A DNA stretch of 64,000 nucleotides from Ruminococcus sp. (GTDB lineage: Bacteria > Bacillota > Clostridia > Lachnospirales > Lachnospiraceae): NCBI GenBank assembly GCA_013911065.1, contig JACERV010000010.1, positions 1-64,000 on the forward strand. Reading direction: 5' to 3'. Both the position numbers and the translations under genes were made by a program. Shown one piece after another: positions 40,186 to 50,021 of the stretch; position 1 is the first letter of the stretch, and each line of letters opens with the position of its first letter. The notes under the pieces were generated by a model. It did not search any database, was not told the origin of the DNA, and saw only the letters and a list, made by a program, of their open reading frames with translations.

Positions 40186-43086
40186 ATGGGAGATTTTTCT
40201 GTTACAGCAATGCTTTCAGCAGTGGATAAAAATTTTTCTTCCACCATGAAGGGAGCGACAGGATATGCAAACAACCTAAAAAGCACCCTCACGAGTGGTT
40301 TTGGCTTCGGAGTCATGATGGGAGCTGGTCAAAAGGCGTTCTCAGCTCTTGGTAGTGGAATCTCCGGATTGATTGGTGAGATGAGTGGTGCCGGTGCAGC
40401 GTGGAAGACATTTCAAGGAAATATGGAAATGAACGGACACGCAGCAGATGAAATCAAATCTATAAAGAATGAGCTTAGCGACTTTGCCACACAGACAATT
40501 TATAGTTCCAGTGACATGGCAAGCACTTTTGCTCAATTGGATGCAGTTGGTACTAAAAACACTACCAGCCTTGTAAAAGGTTTTGGAGGACTTGCGGCAG
40601 CCGCGGAAAATCCGACCCAGGCCATGAAGACATTAAGTCAACAGGCAACACAGATGGCTGCAAAACCTACTGTAGCATGGCAGGATTTTAAACTGATGCT
40701 GGAGCAGACCCCGGCTGGTATTTCGGCAGTAGCTAAGACAATGGGAATGTCTACAACAGATTTGATAAAGAATATCCAGGATGGAACAATTGCAACAGAG
40801 GACTTCTTTGATGCAGTGGCTAAAACTGGAACGAATGCAGACTTTACGAAATTGGCAACAGAATATAAAACCGTAGGACAGGCTGCAGATGGATTAAAAG
40901 AAACTTTAAGTAATAAACTGCAACCAGCTTTTGACAAAGTGTCAAGTATTGGAATCAGTGCAATCAGTAAAATTGCGGATTCATTCGATTCCATAGATGG
41001 AGAAGCATTAGCAGGCAAGGTATCCTCTATGGTTGATAAGATAACTCCTTATTGGAATGCCTTCAAAGACAATGTTATTCAGGTCAAGGATGCATTGGGG
41101 GATGCGTTCAGCGCAATTGGTAATAGTCTTGGGGAACTCAATGGAGCATTCGGGACCACTGAGAACATAAACAGTTTTTCAGATGTTGTGGGAGCGGCGG
41201 CTGGAGCTTTAAAAAAGTTTGCAGGATTTTTGGAAGAGCATTCGGACGTAATCGCAAAGGGTATCACGATGCTACCTAAATTACTTGTAGCGTATAAGGG
41301 CTTTAAGATAGTTAGTGCAATAGCTCCGGGTGTAGCATTGTTTTCTAAAGGTATTGTAGGACTTGCTGGAAAAGGAATTGGAGCAATTGCAGGGAAACTG
41401 ACTGGCATTGCAGGAGCACAGACGACTGTTGGAACGGCTAGCGCGACAAGCGCAAGTGCGGTCATGAAGTCAGCTACCGCATTTCTTGCTATGGGTGCAG
41501 GTGTTCTTCTTATCAGCGCTGGAATAGGTTTACTGGTATTTTCCGCTATCCAGCTCGCACAAGCCGGGCCTATGGCAGCCGTTGCATTACTGGGATTAGT
41601 TGGCGTGGTTGCTTTATTTGTGGCAGGGGCTGTGCTATTAGGACCGGCACTTACAGCAGGAACAGTCGGATTTATAGCATTTGGAATTGCAATTGCGCTG
41701 GTAGGATTAGGAGCACTCCTGGCTGCCACAGCATTGATGATTGTGGCCGGAGTCTTGCCGACAGTGGTGGCTTACGGCTCACAAGGAGCTGGCGCGATTG
41801 CCTTGCTTGGTTTGGGAATGATTGTTTTTGCAGCCGGCGCAGCTCTGGCAGGAATTGCATGTGTTGTACTGGGGGCAGGATTACTTGTAGTAGGTATTGC
41901 ACTGGCTGTAGTCGGTATCGGCGTGTTGATCGTGGCGACGGGGGTAATGGTACTTGCTGCTGGGGCCCTTATACTGGGTGCAGGCCTGATGATTACCGGA
42001 GCGGCTTTAATGCTTGTTGGGGGAGCGCTACCTATAGTTGCAATGGGCGCGCTAATGAGTACAGCAGCACTTGCAGCAATGTTGATTGTATCTCTGTTGC
42101 TAGGCGCATCCTTGTTACTTGTATCAATACCATTAGTGCTTATCGGTGCAGCGTTTCTTATAGCCTCAGTTGGGGCGGCAGCATTCGGCCTTTCAATGGC
42201 GGCAGGTGCTTTAGGGGTCGGGGCAATGGCATTGGCACTAAAAGCTGTAAATTCCAGTATGAAGTCCATAGCTAGCAATGCAAAAACCGCACAGAAATCT
42301 ATTTCCAGTATGAAAAACTCAGTTAGTATCGTAAATGACGGGCTGGATGCATTAGGAGATAAAGCAAAGGCAGCAATCAATAAGTTTACCAGCGCATTTT
42401 CCAATGGCGCAGGGCAGGCGCAGTCTGCAGCAACTACAATGGCAAATGGAGTGACCATCGGAACAAAAACGGGGCTGGCTCCACTTCCTTCCGTGGCAAC
42501 TTCAGCAATGAGTAAATTTAACGCTGGATTGAATGCAGGAGGTGTTTTGGCAGTGGCAACCGCTCGAAGTACTGCAAATTCTGTCAGGGCAGAATTAAGT
42601 TCAGCGACTAATGGAATATACGATGTGGGTTATAACATAGGTGCCGGGCTTGCATCGGGAATGAGCGCAAGTCTTGCATATGTAGAATCCGTAGCCACCC
42701 AACTTGCCGCAGCGGCAGAAAAAGCGGTAAGGGCGAAAGCGCAGATTCACAGCCCGTCAAGGGTAGCAAGAAAATTGGGCGTATTCTGGGGAGGTGGTTA
42801 TGCCGGAGGAATTAAGGATACTTTCGGAAAGGTAAAGAGAACGGCCTGGGATATGATTGATATGATATCTACTCCAAGTGTCCCCTCTTTTGCAGGCATA
42901 GGGAACTACTCATTCGGAAGTCAGGAGCTGAGAAGTGATTACACTTATCAGCCAGCGGTATATGTGCAGGCGGAGGTGACAAGTGTTATGGACGGCCGGA
43001 AAGTAGGATATGGAAGTGCAGAATATGTGCAAGAAAAAAATGAAAGAGTAGCAAAGTTGAAAAGACAAATAGACGGTCAAAGATAA
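40186..43086 (+). CDS. Tape measure protein
   Basis: 966 residues; ATG 40186 after AAAGGTGGGGACTGAT. N-terminal about 230 residues match the tape-measure domain (SVTAMLSAVDKNFSSTMKG, MKTLSQQATQMAAKPTVAW, KLMLEQTPAGISAVAKTMG). Residues about 410-690 are a very long Ala/Gly/Val/Leu-rich region with many membrane-like segments, followed by helical repeats and HSPSRVARKLG near residue 850. Its length sets the tail length (966 residues, roughly 145 nm at 1.5 angstrom per residue) and the hydrophobic part may form the DNA channel in the host membrane. Confidence 0.93.
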   Translation: MGDFSVTAMLSAVDKNFSSTMKGATGYANNLKSTLTSGFGFGVMMGAGQKAFSALGSGISGLIGEMSGAGAAWKTFQGNMEMNGHAADEIKSIKNELSDFATQTIYSSSDMASTFAQLDAVGTKNTTSLVKGFGGLAAAAENPTQAMKTLSQQATQMAAKPTVAWQDFKLMLEQTPAGISAVAKTMGMSTTDLIKNIQDGTIATEDFFDAVAKTGTNADFTKLATEYKTVGQAADGLKETLSNKLQPAFDKVSSIGISAISKIADSFDSIDGEALAGKVSSMVDKITPYWNAFKDNVIQVKDALGDAFSAIGNSLGELNGAFGTTENINSFSDVVGAAAGALKKFAGFLEEHSDVIAKGITMLPKLLVAYKGFKIVSAIAPGVALFSKGIVGLAGKGIGAIAGKLTGIAGAQTTVGTASATSASAVMKSATAFLAMGAGVLLISAGIGLLVFSAIQLAQAGPMAAVALLGLVGVVALFVAGAVLLGPALTAGTVGFIAFGIAIALVGLGALLAATALMIVAGVLPTVVAYGSQGAGAIALLGLGMIVFAAGAALAGIACVVLGAGLLVVGIALAVVGIGVLIVATGVMVLAAGALILGAGLMITGAALMLVGGALPIVAMGALMSTAALAAMLIVSLLLGASLLLVSIPLVLIGAAFLIASVGAAAFGLSMAAGALGVGAMALALKAVNSSMKSIASNAKTAQKSISSMKNSVSIVNDGLDALGDKAKAAINKFTSAFSNGAGQAQSAATTMANGVTIGTKTGLAPLPSVATSAMSKFNAGLNAGGVLAVATARSTANSVRAELSSATNGIYDVGYNIGAGLASGMSASLAYVESVATQLAAAAEKAVRAKAQIHSPSRVARKLGVFWGGGYAGGIKDTFGKVKRTAWDMIDMISTPSVPSFAGIGNYSFGSQELRSDYTYQPAVYVQAEVTSVMDGRKVGYGSAEYVQEKNERVAKLKRQIDGQR

Positions 43087-43095
43087 GGAGGGTAT

Positions 43096-44598
43096 ATGTA
43101 TAATTTTGTAAATACGACAGAAAGAGCCAGCGCCATAATCACCCTCCCCGCTGAGGCTCTGAGCATTAATGGGACCTATATAGAAAATGTGGTAGATGGA
43201 TATCGCACGCTATATGTTACCGGCAGGGAATTGTTGGAATCAGAAATTAGAGATCTTCAGATTGGACAGTCAGACGGAACCATATTCCAAGGCAAAAGAA
43301 ATCCTGTCAGGGAGATAACGGTAACATATAGAATAATGTCCAAGAGTGCAGAGTCATTTCGTGAGAAATTCAATGCTCTTAGCAGCATCCTTGAGCCGGA
43401 AGAGGCAAGGCTTGTTTTTGCCGATGAGCCGGATAAATATTACATAGGCACAAAAAGTTCAATAGGAGAAGTCCAGGGAGGTCTATTGAACGTAATTGGG
43501 AATTTTACTTTTTATTGTTGTAATCCATATAAGCACTCCACTACAGAGAAGACCTTTTCTGCATCTCTAAACGCAGATGGAATTATGGAGGCAACTATAG
43601 TTAATAACGGCACTTCGGACACACCAATCAGTTATGAAATCAAACACAACCATGAAAACGGATATATCGGAATTGTATCTCAATATGGGGCAATGCAGTA
43701 TGGATATGTTGATGAGATAGACGGTGAAATGATGGAAAAGTCACAAGTGCTGTTGAATTATCAAGACGGAACTGCAATGAATTCCATGCCTAATGCATCG
43801 GGAACCGGGAATCAAGGCCCCTTTAAGGTGATTACCTATAATGGGAAGTCTGTATTAGCACTGCAAGATACTGGTGTTACTGGCGGCGCTGGGTGGGAAG
43901 GGGCACGAAAAACAATGGTAATTCCGGCCGACTCAAACGGAGTTCAGGGGTCCGAAAATTTCTACGCAAAGGCAACTGTATCATTCGGTTCATTGCAGAT
44001 TGGGGTTGGAAGGCTAGAGTTTTCCCTTATAGATACCAACAATCAAAATCTTGCCACTATTTACTTAATAAAAAGCAACCTGCTGGGAAGTAAATCTTAT
44101 GCTGTATACCACGTTCAGGGGCAAGAAGTCAAGTCAGTAGAATTCAATTCAAATATGTCGACGGAAGGGTATCCAATAAGTATCAGTAAGAGCCAGGGAG
44201 AGATTAAATTCTACTTTAACGGGGAAACATTCCCATACTCAAGTTCGGCTCTGGCAAATGTAAAAGCAAAGACCGTATCATTGCACCTGGGAGCATATGG
44301 TGTATATGGAATGGGACAACTTATCCCGCGGCTGTTTTTCCACGACTTGATGTTCCGGAAGGACAACGTTCAGTACTGGAAGGAGATACCCAACAGATAC
44401 CGGGCCGGGAGCGTGGTGTATGTGGATGGAAATACCAGGAAGATATACACAGATGGAATAAACAGCTTGGAGGATGAAATGGTCGGGACGCAGTACTTTA
44501 ATGCACCGCCGGGACAGACTAAGGTGCAGTTCTATTACTCCGATTTCAGCATCCCGCCACCGACCATAAAAGCAAAGATAAGGGAGGCATACTTATAA
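43096..44598 (+). CDS. Distal tail protein
   Basis: 500 residues; ATG 43096 after AAGGAGGGTAT. Residues about 15-160 fit the Dit/siphovirus tail component family (ALSINGTYIENVVDGYRTLYV, REITVTYRIMSKSAESFREKFN, GEVQGGLLNVIGNFTFYC). The middle about 225-440 is a beta-sandwich likely to bind carbohydrate (concanavalin-like, NGETFPYSSSALANVKA). It forms the hub at the tail tip. It overlaps the next gene by 1 base. Confidence 0.85.
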   Translation: MYNFVNTTERASAIITLPAEALSINGTYIENVVDGYRTLYVTGRELLESEIRDLQIGQSDGTIFQGKRNPVREITVTYRIMSKSAESFREKFNALSSILEPEEARLVFADEPDKYYIGTKSSIGEVQGGLLNVIGNFTFYCCNPYKHSTTEKTFSASLNADGIMEATIVNNGTSDTPISYEIKHNHENGYIGIVSQYGAMQYGYVDEIDGEMMEKSQVLLNYQDGTAMNSMPNASGTGNQGPFKVITYNGKSVLALQDTGVTGGAGWEGARKTMVIPADSNGVQGSENFYAKATVSFGSLQIGVGRLEFSLIDTNNQNLATIYLIKSNLLGSKSYAVYHVQGQEVKSVEFNSNMSTEGYPISISKSQGEIKFYFNGETFPYSSSALANVKAKTVSLHLGAYGVYGMGQLIPRLFFHDLMFRKDNVQYWKEIPNRYRAGSVVYVDGNTRKIYTDGINSLEDEMVGTQYFNAPPGQTKVQFYYSDFSIPPPTIKAKIREAYL

Positions 44599-47144
44599 TG
44601 GACAATATTAGGATAGCAGTATTAGACACCTATAACGGAGTTCTGGCATTTCTGGATAATGATGCCCCGGGGGCCATGCACTACTATGATGATGAGTTGC
44701 ACCAATATTTAAAAGGCACTGCAAATACATATAATTTCAAGTGTGATTCCAGACATGAGGATTCTGTATACTTAGCTGCCGGGAATAAGTTGGCATTTCG
44801 ATACCGGAACAAAGACTATTACTTAAACATTATGAGAGTAATCCGTGACGAATTCGAAGTTGAGGTTGAAGCATATTCCTTAAGCCTGGAATTGTTAAAC
44901 GAGTGGAAAGGTCCGTATAAATCAGAGACAGCTATGTCGTTTGTGCAATACATGGATGTGCTTGACCCCAGTAAAACCGTAGAAATTGGAATCAATGAAG
45001 TTTCCAACAAGTCTATAAGCAACGAGTGGACGGGAGAAGAAACACTACTTTCAAGGCTGTTTTCCCTTGCTAATGTGTTTGACTCGGAAATAGAATTTGT
45101 GCCGCGCTTAAGTGATAATTACTCCCTGGACAAAATAGTGATGAATGTATACAGAAAGCACGCAGACGGGGTTCAAGGCATTGGAAAAGAGCGAAATGAC
45201 ATAGTACTCAGATACGGAAAAGATGTATCCGGGATTAAAAAGACCGAGGATATAACAGATCTCTACACTGCAATCATTCCGGTTGGGAGAAATGACAGAA
45301 ACTTAAGAATTTTTACAAAAGTAGAGCTGGACGAAAAACTAAGAATACAGTATGCGACTTATCCCGGGGATATGCGGATACTTGCAGTACAGGAAAGGGA
45401 TAGATTCCCGTCCAATGTGATGACAGGAGTGTATAGGGACCGTTATATTGAAAAGTATTGGAGCTATGACACAGACAATGTGAACGTGTTGTATGGCCAG
45501 GCTTTGGCGGAGCTGAAAAAGAACTCTGTACCGCAGGTGAAATATGAGGTAGACGGGTATTTTGATACCGATATCGGCGATACGGTTAGAATAGAGGATG
45601 TCGAATATAATCCGCCGCTATACCTGCAGGCGAGAGTAACGGAGCAGTCAAGGAGCTTTACGGACCCATCCCGGAATCAGACCACGTTCGATAATTTCAG
45701 GGAGTTGCAGAGCCAGATAGACCCGTCGCTGCTTGCTGCCATGAATGTCCTTATAGAAGCTAATAAGACCTATACATGCTCTATACTTTCGGACAACGGG
45801 ATAGTATTCAAGAATGGCCAGGGAAGCACAACCCTTACAGCATCAGTTATGGATGTAGGAAAGGATATGACAGACAGCCTCACAATCAACTGGTCGAAGG
45901 ATGGGGAACATATCTATACTGGGAAAAGTTTTTCAATTCTTGCCGCAGATATTCAAGGAAAGGCAGTATTCCGTTTTGAAGCTGTAGACAGCGGTGAAAC
46001 AATCCGGGGGACCTATGAAGTTACTGTAAGCAATGTAAGTGACGGAGAGAGCGGAACAGATGGAGTGAGCCCCACTGTTACAGTGAATCCAGATACTTCA
46101 TTGACTATAACGGATAAAAATGGAACCCAGACAACACCGATTCTGAAAGGTGATGACGGTGCAAAAGGGGACCCAACAGGGATTACGGTATCTGCAATAG
46201 AGCCGACCACCAAATATACAGGGATGTTATGGCAGCATACGGGGACAGTAGCCGGAATGATTAAAAATGCTACATACCGTTGGACAGGTTCGGCTTGGAC
46301 GCTGTATAAATTCAGGGCAGACAATATAGAAGCAACTAGCTTTATGGGATATGAATTTAATGGCGCGGTCTTTAAAACTTCTTTTGATTTTGAAAATAGT
46401 GGCGGACTTAGGCAAGTTGGAACATCCAAATTGTCTAATGGTGAATTAGTCACAGAATCAGTGATATCCGCAGGTACTGTATCCCAACAAGCAACATTAA
46501 AACTAGGGCGTGAGGGCTTGACTATCGACACCAACGGTAATGTATACGGGAAACACTTTGCCAGCTTAAGGGACGATACAATAGAGTTTGACAGCGAACT
46601 TTCGAATTCTAAATTATGGGAGAATGGGTTAGCTGTTACAAGCAAGGTGGGGACCCTAAGCTCAACAGTTGTAGGCCAAGGACATATTTTGTTTACAGAT
46701 ACTAATGGTTCCGTAAATATAGACCGGACTTCATTCAATGGCAAGGCACCCAATAATCACGCAAGCACAGGTACCGGCTATGGGGTAGGTACCACAGCGA
46801 ATTATGGACACGTCAAAACACGTAATGATGTTAATGCATCTTCTTATGTAGCTGGGGAGGCTCTTAGTGCATATCAAGGATATGTAGTAAACAACAAAAT
46901 CACAAGCCTGTGTTCCAGTGTTGTAACAAAGGGCCGAGTAAATGTCACGGCAGGTTCTGCCAACTGGCTCAATATAACAGCAATCCCGAGTTTTAATACA
47001 AACAATCGGTACTATGCCATTGTAAATAACCGCACTGTGCCGCTTATGGCTTTTGTGAGAGATGACGGAAGACTGATAGCTTGGGGGCCCAATGTATATT
47101 CTGGAACTACTTATACAGTAGATTACCTGGTATTTATATCTTAA
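44598..47144 (+). CDS. Tail-associated endopeptidase/receptor-binding protein
   Basis: 848 residues; ATG 44598 overlaps the Dit stop. The first about 370 residues match the prophage tail endopeptidase/Tal family (VLDTYNGVLAFLDNDAPGAM, YRNKDYYLNIMRVIRDEFEVE, DLYTAIIPVGRNDRN). An Ig-like domain (about 405-480) is followed by a Gly/Asp collagen-like patch (DGESGTDGVS, KGDDGAKGDP) and a long beta-rich fibre end. It probably binds the cell surface and starts penetration. Short A-rich gap after it holds no terminator. Confidence 0.83.
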   Translation: MDNIRIAVLDTYNGVLAFLDNDAPGAMHYYDDELHQYLKGTANTYNFKCDSRHEDSVYLAAGNKLAFRYRNKDYYLNIMRVIRDEFEVEVEAYSLSLELLNEWKGPYKSETAMSFVQYMDVLDPSKTVEIGINEVSNKSISNEWTGEETLLSRLFSLANVFDSEIEFVPRLSDNYSLDKIVMNVYRKHADGVQGIGKERNDIVLRYGKDVSGIKKTEDITDLYTAIIPVGRNDRNLRIFTKVELDEKLRIQYATYPGDMRILAVQERDRFPSNVMTGVYRDRYIEKYWSYDTDNVNVLYGQALAELKKNSVPQVKYEVDGYFDTDIGDTVRIEDVEYNPPLYLQARVTEQSRSFTDPSRNQTTFDNFRELQSQIDPSLLAAMNVLIEANKTYTCSILSDNGIVFKNGQGSTTLTASVMDVGKDMTDSLTINWSKDGEHIYTGKSFSILAADIQGKAVFRFEAVDSGETIRGTYEVTVSNVSDGESGTDGVSPTVTVNPDTSLTITDKNGTQTTPILKGDDGAKGDPTGITVSAIEPTTKYTGMLWQHTGTVAGMIKNATYRWTGSAWTLYKFRADNIEATSFMGYEFNGAVFKTSFDFENSGGLRQVGTSKLSNGELVTESVISAGTVSQQATLKLGREGLTIDTNGNVYGKHFASLRDDTIEFDSELSNSKLWENGLAVTSKVGTLSSTVVGQGHILFTDTNGSVNIDRTSFNGKAPNNHASTGTGYGVGTTANYGHVKTRNDVNASSYVAGEALSAYQGYVVNNKITSLCSSVVTKGRVNVTAGSANWLNITAIPSFNTNNRYYAIVNNRTVPLMAFVRDDGRLIAWGPNVYSGTTYTVDYLVFIS

Positions 47145-47192
47145 GACCGAAAAGGTTTTTTTATTTTGCCAAAAACATCAGGAGGAAATTAC

Positions 47193-47492
47193 ATGATTGA
47201 GTTTATCTCAAACAACTGGCAGTTGATTACATTTATGACGGGAGGCATGGGATATATGTATAAGCAGATATCGGCCACCCGAAAAGGAATAAGAGCATTA
47301 CTGAGGGCCGACCTTATAAGGTTATACAACAAGTATCACGATGATTTAGGGTATTGTCCCCTGTACGTCAAACAGGCCCTAGAGGACGAATATCAGCAGT
47401 ATCATACACTTAAAGGTAATGGCGTAGGAACACGAATGTATGAGGCATTAATGGCGTTGCCAACAGAGCCGCCGGAAAGGAAGGAGTTATGA
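47193..47492 (+). CDS. Small membrane-linked protein before the holin
   Basis: 99 residues; ATG 47193 after CAGGAGGAAATTAC. A hydrophobic N-terminus (about 5-20, [18 protein letters not shown]) and a basic helical region with [43 protein letters not shown]. Found just before holin genes in many Clostridial phages; probably part of the lysis cassette. Confidence 0.7.
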   Translation: MIEFISNNWQLITFMTGGMGYMYKQISATRKGIRALLRADLIRLYNKYHDDLGYCPLYVKQALEDEYQQYHTLKGNGVGTRMYEALMALPTEPPERKEL

Positions 47493-47704
47493 AGAATAGA
47501 AACTGGATTGACTGGGGAAAGAAAGCAGGAATTCGCGCAGTTAAAACCGTAGCACAGGCGGCTATTGCTGGAATTGGAACAGCTATGGCTATGGGACAGG
47601 TTGATTGGAAGTATGTTTTATCTGCTGCGGCACTGGCCGGAGTACTTTCGTTGCTAACCAGTGTAGCAGGAATACCAGAAGTTGAAACCACAGAGGGCGA
47701 GTAA
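47489..47704 (+). CDS. Phage holin
   Basis: 71 residues; ATG overlaps the preceding stop (ATGA-type). Two membrane segments at about 13-33 and 40-58 ([34 protein letters not shown]), with a basic start and an acidic end (EVETTEGE), typical of small r1t-type holins. It opens the membrane for the amidase encoded downstream. Confidence 0.82.
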   Translation: MKNRNWIDWGKKAGIRAVKTVAQAAIAGIGTAMAMGQVDWKYVLSAAALAGVLSLLTSVAGIPEVETTEGE

Positions 47705-47717
47705 CATCGTCCTCTTT

Positions 47718-47731
47718 TTGCGCCGGCGCAA
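47718..47731. repeat. TTGCG-N4-CGCAA palindrome, copy 5
   Basis: TTGCGCCGGCGCAA, extended to the perfect 16-bp palindrome TTTGCGCCGGCGCAAA (47717-47732), in the gap between holin and amidase. The only non-coding copy; a weak T-run precedes it. Confidence 0.7.
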
Positions 47732-47755
47732 AGTCGGCAGGAAGGAGATACATAT

Positions 47756-48676
47756 ATGAGTATTTGCGGAGGAGTAGCGGGCAGGAGGGGAAGAAACCCG
47801 GTAGGAATATTCATCCACAACGATGCTGGCAGTCCAAATGCTAATGCTGCATTTTATAGAAGCTGGCTACAGACACATCCTTTAGAGAATGGATTCGCAC
47901 ATTATTACGTGGCTGCTGACGGAATATTACAAGCAGAAGATGACGCTAACTGTGCATGGCACTGTGGAAATCTGGATGGAAATTTGAACTATTTATCAAT
48001 TGAGGTGTGCCAGAGCATGGGGGACATCAACATATTTAAGGACAACGAGGAGAAAGTTCTTGCCCTGGCAGCGCAGAAATGCAAGCAGTTCGGTATTACA
48101 CCGTCTAATAGCACAATAAGGCTGCACCGGGAAGTATTTGCTACATCGTGCCCTCACAGGTCCGTAGAGGTTCATGGGGGTGCGGCCGCAACTAAAGCAT
48201 ATTTTATTAATAGAATCAGTGAGCTTATGATTGGTGCTGCCATTAGTACGCAGAGTTCCTCCAGGGTAGAAATGAGAGATCAGACTGGAACCGACAACCA
48301 GAGATTCTACATTGAGGATGCGGGGAATGACTATGTAAGGTTAAAGAATAAGAAGACGGGCCTGTATCTGAATGTTCCGGCCGGGGAAGCTAAAAATGAC
48401 GCTGTGCTGCAGCTATACGAAAAAAATAACACGGACGCGCAGCTCTGGAAGATTATATATAAGTCTCACGGACACGCCCAGTATACCCTCCTGGAGCCAA
48501 AGCTCGCACCCGGGAAATATGTCAGTGTGGAGAACAACGGCATCAACGGCGGGGTTAAAGTGAAATTGTGGGATGACTTAAAGAGCAGCAAGCAGAAGTT
48601 TTGGACAAAGCAGGCGGATGATGGAAGTTATGTGTTTGTGCATGTGTATAGTTTGAAAGCAATTACAGCGGTATAA
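47756..48676 (+). CDS. N-acetylmuramoyl-L-alanine amidase endolysin with ricin-type domain
   Basis: 306 residues; ATG 47756 after GGAAGGAGATACAT. Residues about 10-160 are a type-2 amidase: IFIHNDAG with the first zinc His, FAHYYVAADG, HREVFATSCPH with the later ligands. Residues about 170-306 are beta-trefoil-like (ricin B/RICIN type: NQRFYIEDAGNDYVRLKNK, QLWKI, KQKFWTKQ), likely binding wall polysaccharide. It cuts the bond between muramic acid and the stem peptide. No signal peptide, so it needs the holin. Confidence 0.9.
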   Translation: MSICGGVAGRRGRNPVGIFIHNDAGSPNANAAFYRSWLQTHPLENGFAHYYVAADGILQAEDDANCAWHCGNLDGNLNYLSIEVCQSMGDINIFKDNEEKVLALAAQKCKQFGITPSNSTIRLHREVFATSCPHRSVEVHGGAAATKAYFINRISELMIGAAISTQSSSRVEMRDQTGTDNQRFYIEDAGNDYVRLKNKKTGLYLNVPAGEAKNDAVLQLYEKNNTDAQLWKIIYKSHGHAQYTLLEPKLAPGKYVSVENNGINGGVKVKLWDDLKSSKQKFWTKQADDGSYVFVHVYSLKAITAV

Positions 48677-48710
48677 GAGGTTTGTTAAAAGTGCTGTACA
48701 TTGGGAATAT

Positions 48711-48740
48711 TTGTAATTCAAGTGTAAAGTATGATATATT
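48711..48740 (+). promoter_or_regulatory. Promoter of the right-end SLH gene
   Basis: TTGTAA (48711-48716), 18-base spacer, TATATT (48735-48740), 33 bases before the start codon of the SLH gene. Confidence 0.6.
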
Positions 48741-48772
48741 GGACATATATAAAATGAAAGGCAGGTATTCTA

Positions 48773-49894
48773 ATGAAAAAGATAAAATTTATGCCGGTAC
48801 TAACACTTGTTTTATGTTTATTCTCAGGTCAAGTGGTTTTAGCAGAAGATGTAGCAGACACAACAGAGGGAGTTGAAGCTCCTGTTTCGGCGGAGACAGC
48901 AGATGCAACAGAGGAAATTAATACAGCTGGTGTACAAAGCGAAGGACGTTATCTTGAACTGGATTCAGATTCCGTTCAAACAAGTTCGAAATTTGTTAAT
49001 GAAGATGTACTTTTTACGTTATCCTTTAAGTTTAAAGATAACAGTATTGTTTTTAATCGTGAGTGTGTAATTCTACTTAAACTAGATAATGGATCGTATC
49101 GAGTAACTAAATTTGATTTTCCGGTTCATTATAATGAGCTAACCGGGAAATATACAGGAACACACTACCTGTACACAGGAATACATCATAATGTTACTGA
49201 GGATAGCGATGTATCTGCCATCAGCATATCTTTTAAACATGTTAACGGTGACCATTATACAATCGTTAATGGAGAGCCAAGTTATAATGATGATTACAAT
49301 AGTTCCCAAGATTTATCAGGTTTTAATTTTCATTATATTACTGATAATTATCCATTCCGTGATGTACCGCATGATGCATGGTATAAAGGAGCTGTGGATT
49401 ATGTTAATTATTACGGAATAATGACTGGTATGAATGATACTACATTTGCACCAGCTTCCACTTTGAGTAGAGCACAATTTGCAACAATAATACATAGAAT
49501 GGTGGGAAGCCCGGACATAGCTTACAGTTCAAAATTTAAGGATGTTTCAGATGGGCAATTTTATACAAAGCCAGTTCTTTGGGCAAATTCTGTTGGAATA
49601 ATAACAGGATATGAAAATGGAAAATTTGGTCCTGCTGATGTAATAACTCGAGAGCAGATGGCAACTATGATGTACAGATATGCTCAATATAATGGTTATG
49701 ACGTATCGAACCAAGCAGACATTTCAGCTTTTCCTGACTATCAAAAGGTTAGTGGCTTTGCCAAAACAGCTATAAGTTGGACAAGTGCCGAAGGTATTAT
49801 AACAGGAGACCAGGGGAAAATAAACCCTCAGGGCAATGCCAGTCGTGCTGTTAGTGCAACGATTGTTATGAGATTTCTAAATGCATATCAATAA
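48773..49894 (+). CDS. Secreted SLH-domain protein, right end
   Basis: 373 residues; ATG 48773. Signal peptide at 1-25 (MKKIKFMPVLTLVLCLFS...LAE). A unique region (about 60-185) has beta strands (DVLFTLSFKFKDNSIVF). Three SLH modules follow: FRDVPHDAWYKGAVDYVNYY, FKDVSDGQFYTKPVLWANS with ITREQMATMMYRYAQ, and FPDYQKVSGFAKTAISW. They closely match those of the SLH protein at the left end of the prophage. Own promoter and terminator, so it is a moron that probably coats the lysogen wall. Confidence 0.83.
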   Translation: MKKIKFMPVLTLVLCLFSGQVVLAEDVADTTEGVEAPVSAETADATEEINTAGVQSEGRYLELDSDSVQTSSKFVNEDVLFTLSFKFKDNSIVFNRECVILLKLDNGSYRVTKFDFPVHYNELTGKYTGTHYLYTGIHHNVTEDSDVSAISISFKHVNGDHYTIVNGEPSYNDDYNSSQDLSGFNFHYITDNYPFRDVPHDAWYKGAVDYVNYYGIMTGMNDTTFAPASTLSRAQFATIIHRMVGSPDIAYSSKFKDVSDGQFYTKPVLWANSVGIITGYENGKFGPADVITREQMATMMYRYAQYNGYDVSNQADISAFPDYQKVSGFAKTAISWTSAEGIITGDQGKINPQGNASRAVSATIVMRFLNAYQ

Positions 49895-49908
49895 TAAAAT
49901 TATTTGAT

Positions 49909-49941
49909 AAGCCTCGTGTCTTCGGATGCGGGGCTTTTTTT
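49909..49941 (+). terminator. Terminator of the right-end SLH gene
   Basis: AAGCCTCG and CGGGGCTT form a stem extended toward a TTCG tetraloop, followed by TTTTTTTAT. Confidence 0.85.
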
Positions 49942-49968
49942 ATTGGTTAAATAGGCAGTTATTTCCTC

Positions 49969-49997
49969 TTGAAAAAGAACACTCGTTCGAATACAAT
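49969..49997 (+). promoter_or_regulatory. SOS-controlled promoter with LexA box
   Basis: TTGAAA (49969-49974), 17-base spacer, TACAAT (49992-49997). The spacer holds AGAAC ACTC GTTCG (49976-49989), a Firmicute LexA/DinR box (GAAC-N4-GTTC), so LexA would cover the promoter until DNA damage. Confidence 0.85.
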
Positions 49998-50021
49998 GAT
50001 ATCCAAAGGAGGGAATGTCTT

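Noticed and set aside
41079-42458. Long minus-strand ORFs opposite the tape measure gene
   Set aside because: They are shadow frames of its Ala/Gly/Val-rich coding, with Pro/Ala/Ile-rich nonsense products and no start signals.
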